Positions 60,100 to 64,000 of a stretch of 64,000 nt of DNA are shown one piece after another. The notes under the pieces were generated by a model. That model was not told where the DNA came from, searched no databases, and was given only the letters and a program-made list of their open reading frames with translations. Source of the DNA: Vermamoeba vermiformis. Taxonomy: Eukaryota; Tubulinea; Echinamoebida. Within the stretch, counting starts at the first letter, position 1, and each line of letters opens with the position of its first letter. The position numbers were made by a program, and so were the translations under genes. The stretch covers positions 186,001 through 250,000 of the forward strand of contig JBEWZL010000278.1 of NCBI GenBank assembly GCA_045837725.1. The letters run 5' to 3'.

Positions 60100-61017
60100 T
60101 TATTTTGCAATGCTGTCCTTGTTCAATTTGAGATCTGATTTTCCGCCAGTCTTCTCGATGAGCCTTATGTCTCTAATACATCATATTAAAACAAAATACT
60201 CGCGTATATGTTACGTATAGGCCTACCTGATGACAATATCGTGTGACAAGGCCTTGCACATGTCGTAGATCGTGAGTGCCGCTAATGAACACGCATTCAA
60301 GGCCTCCATTTCAACACCTGTCTTGTGTGTGCAGGTTACTTTGCTATCAATAACGACCTATTATTGAATGTGAGTTAAAGTCAGGCCTTAGATCTGTTAT
60401 GGTGGACTTACTGTATTGTTATCGAGTGCAATGTCAATGTCACAGCCTTCGAGTGGGATCTGATGGCAAAAAGGAATCATTTGTGAAGTATTTTTAGCGG
60501 CCATTGTGCCTGCAATAACAGCTGTAGCGAATACAGGGCCTTTCTACGAGTACGAGTCAGATCTTGCACTTAGCCAATTAAAACTCTTAGAGGCGTTACC
60601 TTCGATTGAATATCTTTCTTCTCCTTATCAAATTGTTGCACAATAATGCTTGGCAAGTCAATTAACGCACGAGCACGAGCCACACGACGAGTAACATTTT
60701 TGTCTCCAACGTCAACCATGCGCGGCATATTGTTCTCGTCCAAATGTGTAAAGTTTGATTGTTTTCGTATTATTAACGATCGACTCTGCAAGCGTTTGGT
60801 TAATTGGAATTAGGACGAAAATACAAATAAAATCTGAAAAATTAGTAAGAAGTATGCCTCAACGATGCATCCGTTTGTCCATAATAATATTGAATAATAA
60901 TTACATATTTTGTAAATGGATTTTTTGATTGACACCAGCAGAGATTGGGAGGGAGGATCCGCTTACTTGAGCTGAACGGGTAACGCGTAGTAATTTGCTT
61001 CCAATCCGTGGCAACAT
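60100..61017 (-). CDS. MOCS1B: Cyclic pyranopterin monophosphate synthase MoaC, mitochondrial, 190 aa
   Basis: Five exons (60967-61017, 60600-60785, 60412-60543, 60227-60357, 60100-60172) sum to 191 codons. The first exon ([17 protein letters not shown]) is a basic amphipathic mitochondrial presequence. MoaC motifs follow: [70 protein letters not shown] and IEKTGGKS. MoaC converts the MoaA product into cPMP in molybdenum-cofactor synthesis. Here it stands alone and is not fused to MoaA as in animal MOCS1 transcripts. Confidence 0.93.
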
Positions 61018-61131
61018 TCGATTTGTTAATTATTATAGTATTCGATTAATTGAGGTTTGTGCTCAGTTCAGGCCAATAAAAAAGAAAAGTTGAATTTTAT
61101 TCGAGCTCTTTATTTGTAACATATAACAATA
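61018..61131. promoter_or_regulatory. Short divergent promoter region between MoaC and NOC3
   Basis: Only 114 bp separate the two start codons, so the core promoters must overlap or share elements. No motif is clear. Confidence 0.5.
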
Positions 61132-64000
61132 ATGGTAAGTTCATCATTTCTTATCGAGCCTCCGTAAATTGTGGTTGATCGATACTTGTGTGGTGTTTGG
61201 ATTCTGGATCTGATCGCTAACTGCCTCCTTTCTTCAGCCACGCCCAAAAGTGTCAAAAGCGAAGCTCGCTAATAAAAAGGGCGCTAGTAATAATAAAGGA
61301 TCATCAAATTATCAACCCCCTCACTTGAAACGAAAACGCGATCGAGACGATGAGGTAAAAATAATTTTAGAAATGTCATTGTGAAGTATAGACACGTCTA
61401 CAATATTCCTAAAATTTATATAGACGATTTATCTTATGAATATAATTGATTTAAATATTTTGAGGTGCGATTCAAGATCCGATCGCAGATCCAGATCGGT
61501 TTAATAACCTGTTTTAATAGACCGATGATAAGAAGCGATACCAAAAACGACAAAAGCGAAATAGCGATGGAAGACCTTTGAAAATTGCGGATAATGTATT
61601 TGCAGACAATCAAAATTCAGATGAAGTCGATCTAATGCCAGAAGACATTGAATTTTTCAAACAACACGGAGAATATATTGAATTGATTGATAGAATTAAT
61701 CCTAAGGAATTAGATCCGTAAGTACTCTTTACTATTAGAGAAATATTCCTTCGCTGGGCAGAGCTTTAGTATTCGAATTTTTATTTGGATAATAATGCTA
61801 ATAATTTATCGAGCAGAAAAAGCAAAGGCTCTCGTCGTTCTGAAAAGAGAAAGCGCGAAGAAGAGGAAGAAAAGCTGTTGCCTTACGAGGCTACAGCTCG
61901 CAAACCTGCTTGGGAACGCGAACAAGAACGCGAGAAAGAAACTTATTCATTGCCTATTAAACAAGATGGACGTATTTTACAAGGTAATTATACAATTTTA
62001 CATGCATATAAATACTCGTACTAACGCTGTGGCCAGTTCAAAAGCAAAAAGAAGTCAAAGAGGAGTCCGAGGAAGAGATTGATGACGCATCAGCAGACGT
62101 GAGTTCAGACGACGAGGATGACGATGAGCTGTCAGGACTCGGCGGCAGTGACTATTCGGGCGATGAAATGGAAGACGAGAATCAAAAGGGATTCGTGGCG
62201 CATGGTGGCAATGAGAGTGATGACGAAGACAACTTGGAATTTTTGGAGCTCAAAATGTACGAGAAACGTCAAGAACACATTGCTAAGCGCAAAGAGGTCA
62301 TTGCGGCTACTGCTGCTTCTATTGTAGAAGACCCTGAGAACAGAGTACGTAACAGATCTAGATCTGACATGAAACATGAATATTAACGTCATCCTATTTA
62401 GATCAAGCGCTTGAAAGAGCTGCGAGATTTGTCCAAAGACTCGAGTGACGCTGTGAAGAAATTGTTGATTTTGTCCGAACTGGCCGTGTACAAAGACTTG
62501 GCTCCTGGTTACCGCATCGTTGTGCACCACGAGGATGATCCTAAAGTCAAGGTAATATTGCCTAATTTGGTAATATTGTGCATAGCTAACGTCTTGCTGT
62601 AGATTTCAAAAGACGTCAAAAAATTGCGTGAATACGAAGCCACCTTCTTGGCCGCGTATCAGAAGTACTTGCAATACTTGGACCACTTGATCAAGAGTGC
62701 TATGCGCAATGAGTCATCTGATGTTAGCGAGAGCTCATTGCCTGCTATTGCTATTCGCTGCTTGACGCAATTGTTGTTGGATCTGACCTTCTTCAACTAC
62801 CGATCTAACATCATTCAAACACTCGTCCCTCTCATGAACTCGCACATCGAAGTGGTACGTATACATAATGCCTCATAATAGTATGATATATGGTATTAAT
62901 CATGCCTTGTAGTTCAGTGATCTCGCTTGCAAAGGCATGGAAATGTTGTTCAAGAAAGACACGCAAGGTGACGCCAGTTTGGAAGCAGTGAGAATCATCG
63001 CTCAAATGATCAAAGCTAAGGGCTACTCTGTTAGACACCAGGTATATTATAATGTACTAATATTGGAGGACTTTTGTCTAACTCCAGTACCAGGCTTTGA
63101 GAACGTTTTTGCAATTGCACTTGACCGAAGAACTCGATGAAGGAGATGACATTATTAACCCTGAAAACAACAAGTTCAACAAGAGGTTAAAGATGACTAA
63201 GCGAATGAAGAAGAAAAAGAAAGAAGAAAAAGAATTGGAGCGAGATCTGCGTCTGGCGGAAGCTGAACAAAATCGCGAGGAAAAGAAACAAAACGTAAGA
63301 ATTAATCTAGTCATTGTAAGCCTTACTAATATCATATTATAGCAAAAAGAAATTCTCAAGGCAATCTTCTTGACGTACTTCAGAATTTTGAAGAAAGCCA
63401 GAGGATCCAATTTGTTGCCTTATGTACTCGAAGGTCTTGCGAGGTAATAATCTACAACAATACCATTCTCTGTCCATATTCTAACGTATAATAGATTCTC
63501 GCATTTAATCAACTTGGAGCTGTTAGTCAACTTGTTGCAAGTGTTGCGCGAGTTAATTAGTTCCAAGAAATTGTCGCTCTTGTCATCATTGAACTGCGCT
63601 TTAACTGCGTTCCAAGCACTCAAGATGGAAGGTAATATAACAACATAATATTGCCATATAAGGAAAAGTTATCTCATCAGCTCATATCTTTAGGTGACAC
63701 GTTGAGCATTGATTTGAAAGATTTCTACACCGAGTTCTACGGCATTTTATTGAAATTAGTCACATGCTCACCAGCAGAACAAACAGAGCTGATCCCGATC
63801 ACCATCAGTTGTTTGCAGCTGATGTTATACGAGCGCAGACAGCTCTCGATGGACCGTGTTGCTGCTTTCATCAAGCGCGTGCTGATCATTTCAATGCACT
63901 TGCAGCCCAATGCAGCCATTGCCATGCTCGTCGTTGTGCGTGATTTGTTAAGAGTAAGTCTTTTGGTGTTATATAAAGTGCGTGCCAAGTGATTAATGTT
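61132..64000 (+). CDS. NOC3L: NOC3 nucleolar ribosome-export factor, 3' end outside window
   Basis: The first exon is only the start codon: ATG at 61132-61134 is followed directly by GTAAGT, and exon 2 begins [16 protein letters not shown] basic-acidic N-terminus ([24 protein letters not shown]) leads to the conserved NOC3/CBF region: [56 protein letters not shown], then [20 protein letters not shown]3 pairs with NOC2 in 60S pre-ribosome maturation and is linked to replication licensing. The last complete exon in the window ends at 63953 (VVVRDLLR), followed by an intron, so the C-terminus is missing. Confidence 0.9.

Overview
The window is nuclear DNA of a free-living eukaryote with dense genes and many introns. 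About 27 protein-coding genes and one U2 snRNA gene lie on both strands, often 80-200 bases apart. Most genes are broken by short GT-AG introns, typically 45-90 nt, with donors GTAAGT or GTACGT and acceptors ending TTAG or CAG. I fitted most exon chains by hand and, where I summed exon lengths, they keep frame. Gene content (Hippo-type Ste20 kinase, SIP5-type RING protein, TOM1/THH1-like 7TM receptor, Alba protein, F-box/ankyrin protein, penicillin-acylase homologue, CYP4-like P450) and gene structure suggest an amoebozoan, perhaps a protosteloid (variosean) amoeba. That placement is inference. I saw no virus-derived or LTR element, no CRISPR array and no tRNA.

Layout. 1-5443: a degenerate copy of the 3' end of an F-box gene, the intact 802-aa F-box gene, and a GPI-anchor-like secreted protein. 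5891-12963: a 23-exon membrane-anchored penicillin-acylase (Ntn hydrolase) gene, a divergent Alba gene and the mitochondrial phosphate carrier. 13294-20041: an F-box/SUKH/histone-fold gene with two reading-frame problems, an MSS51-like MYND protein, three tandem intronless four-helix membrane proteins (with a 71-nt T run between the first two) and a further four-helix protein. 20725-26402: a P450, a 125-aa single-pass membrane protein and a secreted beta-sandwich repeat protein. 26490-31692: a Ras-like GTPase joined in frame to an MST/Hippo-type kinase, and SPT3 of the SAGA complex. 32355-32553: U2 snRNA. 32993-39464: a 7TM receptor with a very large cysteine-rich ectodomain. 39599-43741: a three-part desaturase and the splicing factor SMNDC1. 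44437-49526: organellar leucyl-tRNA synthetase and an F-box/ankyrin protein. 50751-64000: PP6 phosphatase, a TBC RabGAP, a zinc-ribbon protein, a SIP5-type RING protein, MoaC and the start of NOC3.

The most unusual items are (i) a Ras-like GTPase domain spliced in frame onto a Hippo-type kinase whose tail repeats Thr-Met motifs of the kind that human MST1/2 use as phospho-docking sites; (ii) a desaturase gene whose N-terminal third is a DesA-type desaturase that has lost all three histidine boxes, followed by an intact stearoyl-CoA-type desaturase and a cytochrome b5 domain; and (iii) five perfect copies of the 12-bp palindrome TGACACGTGTCA, every one inside an intron. Two apparent frameshifts (near 13870 and 37016) each fall at a short homopolymer and look like base-calling errors, so single-base lesions here should be read with care.
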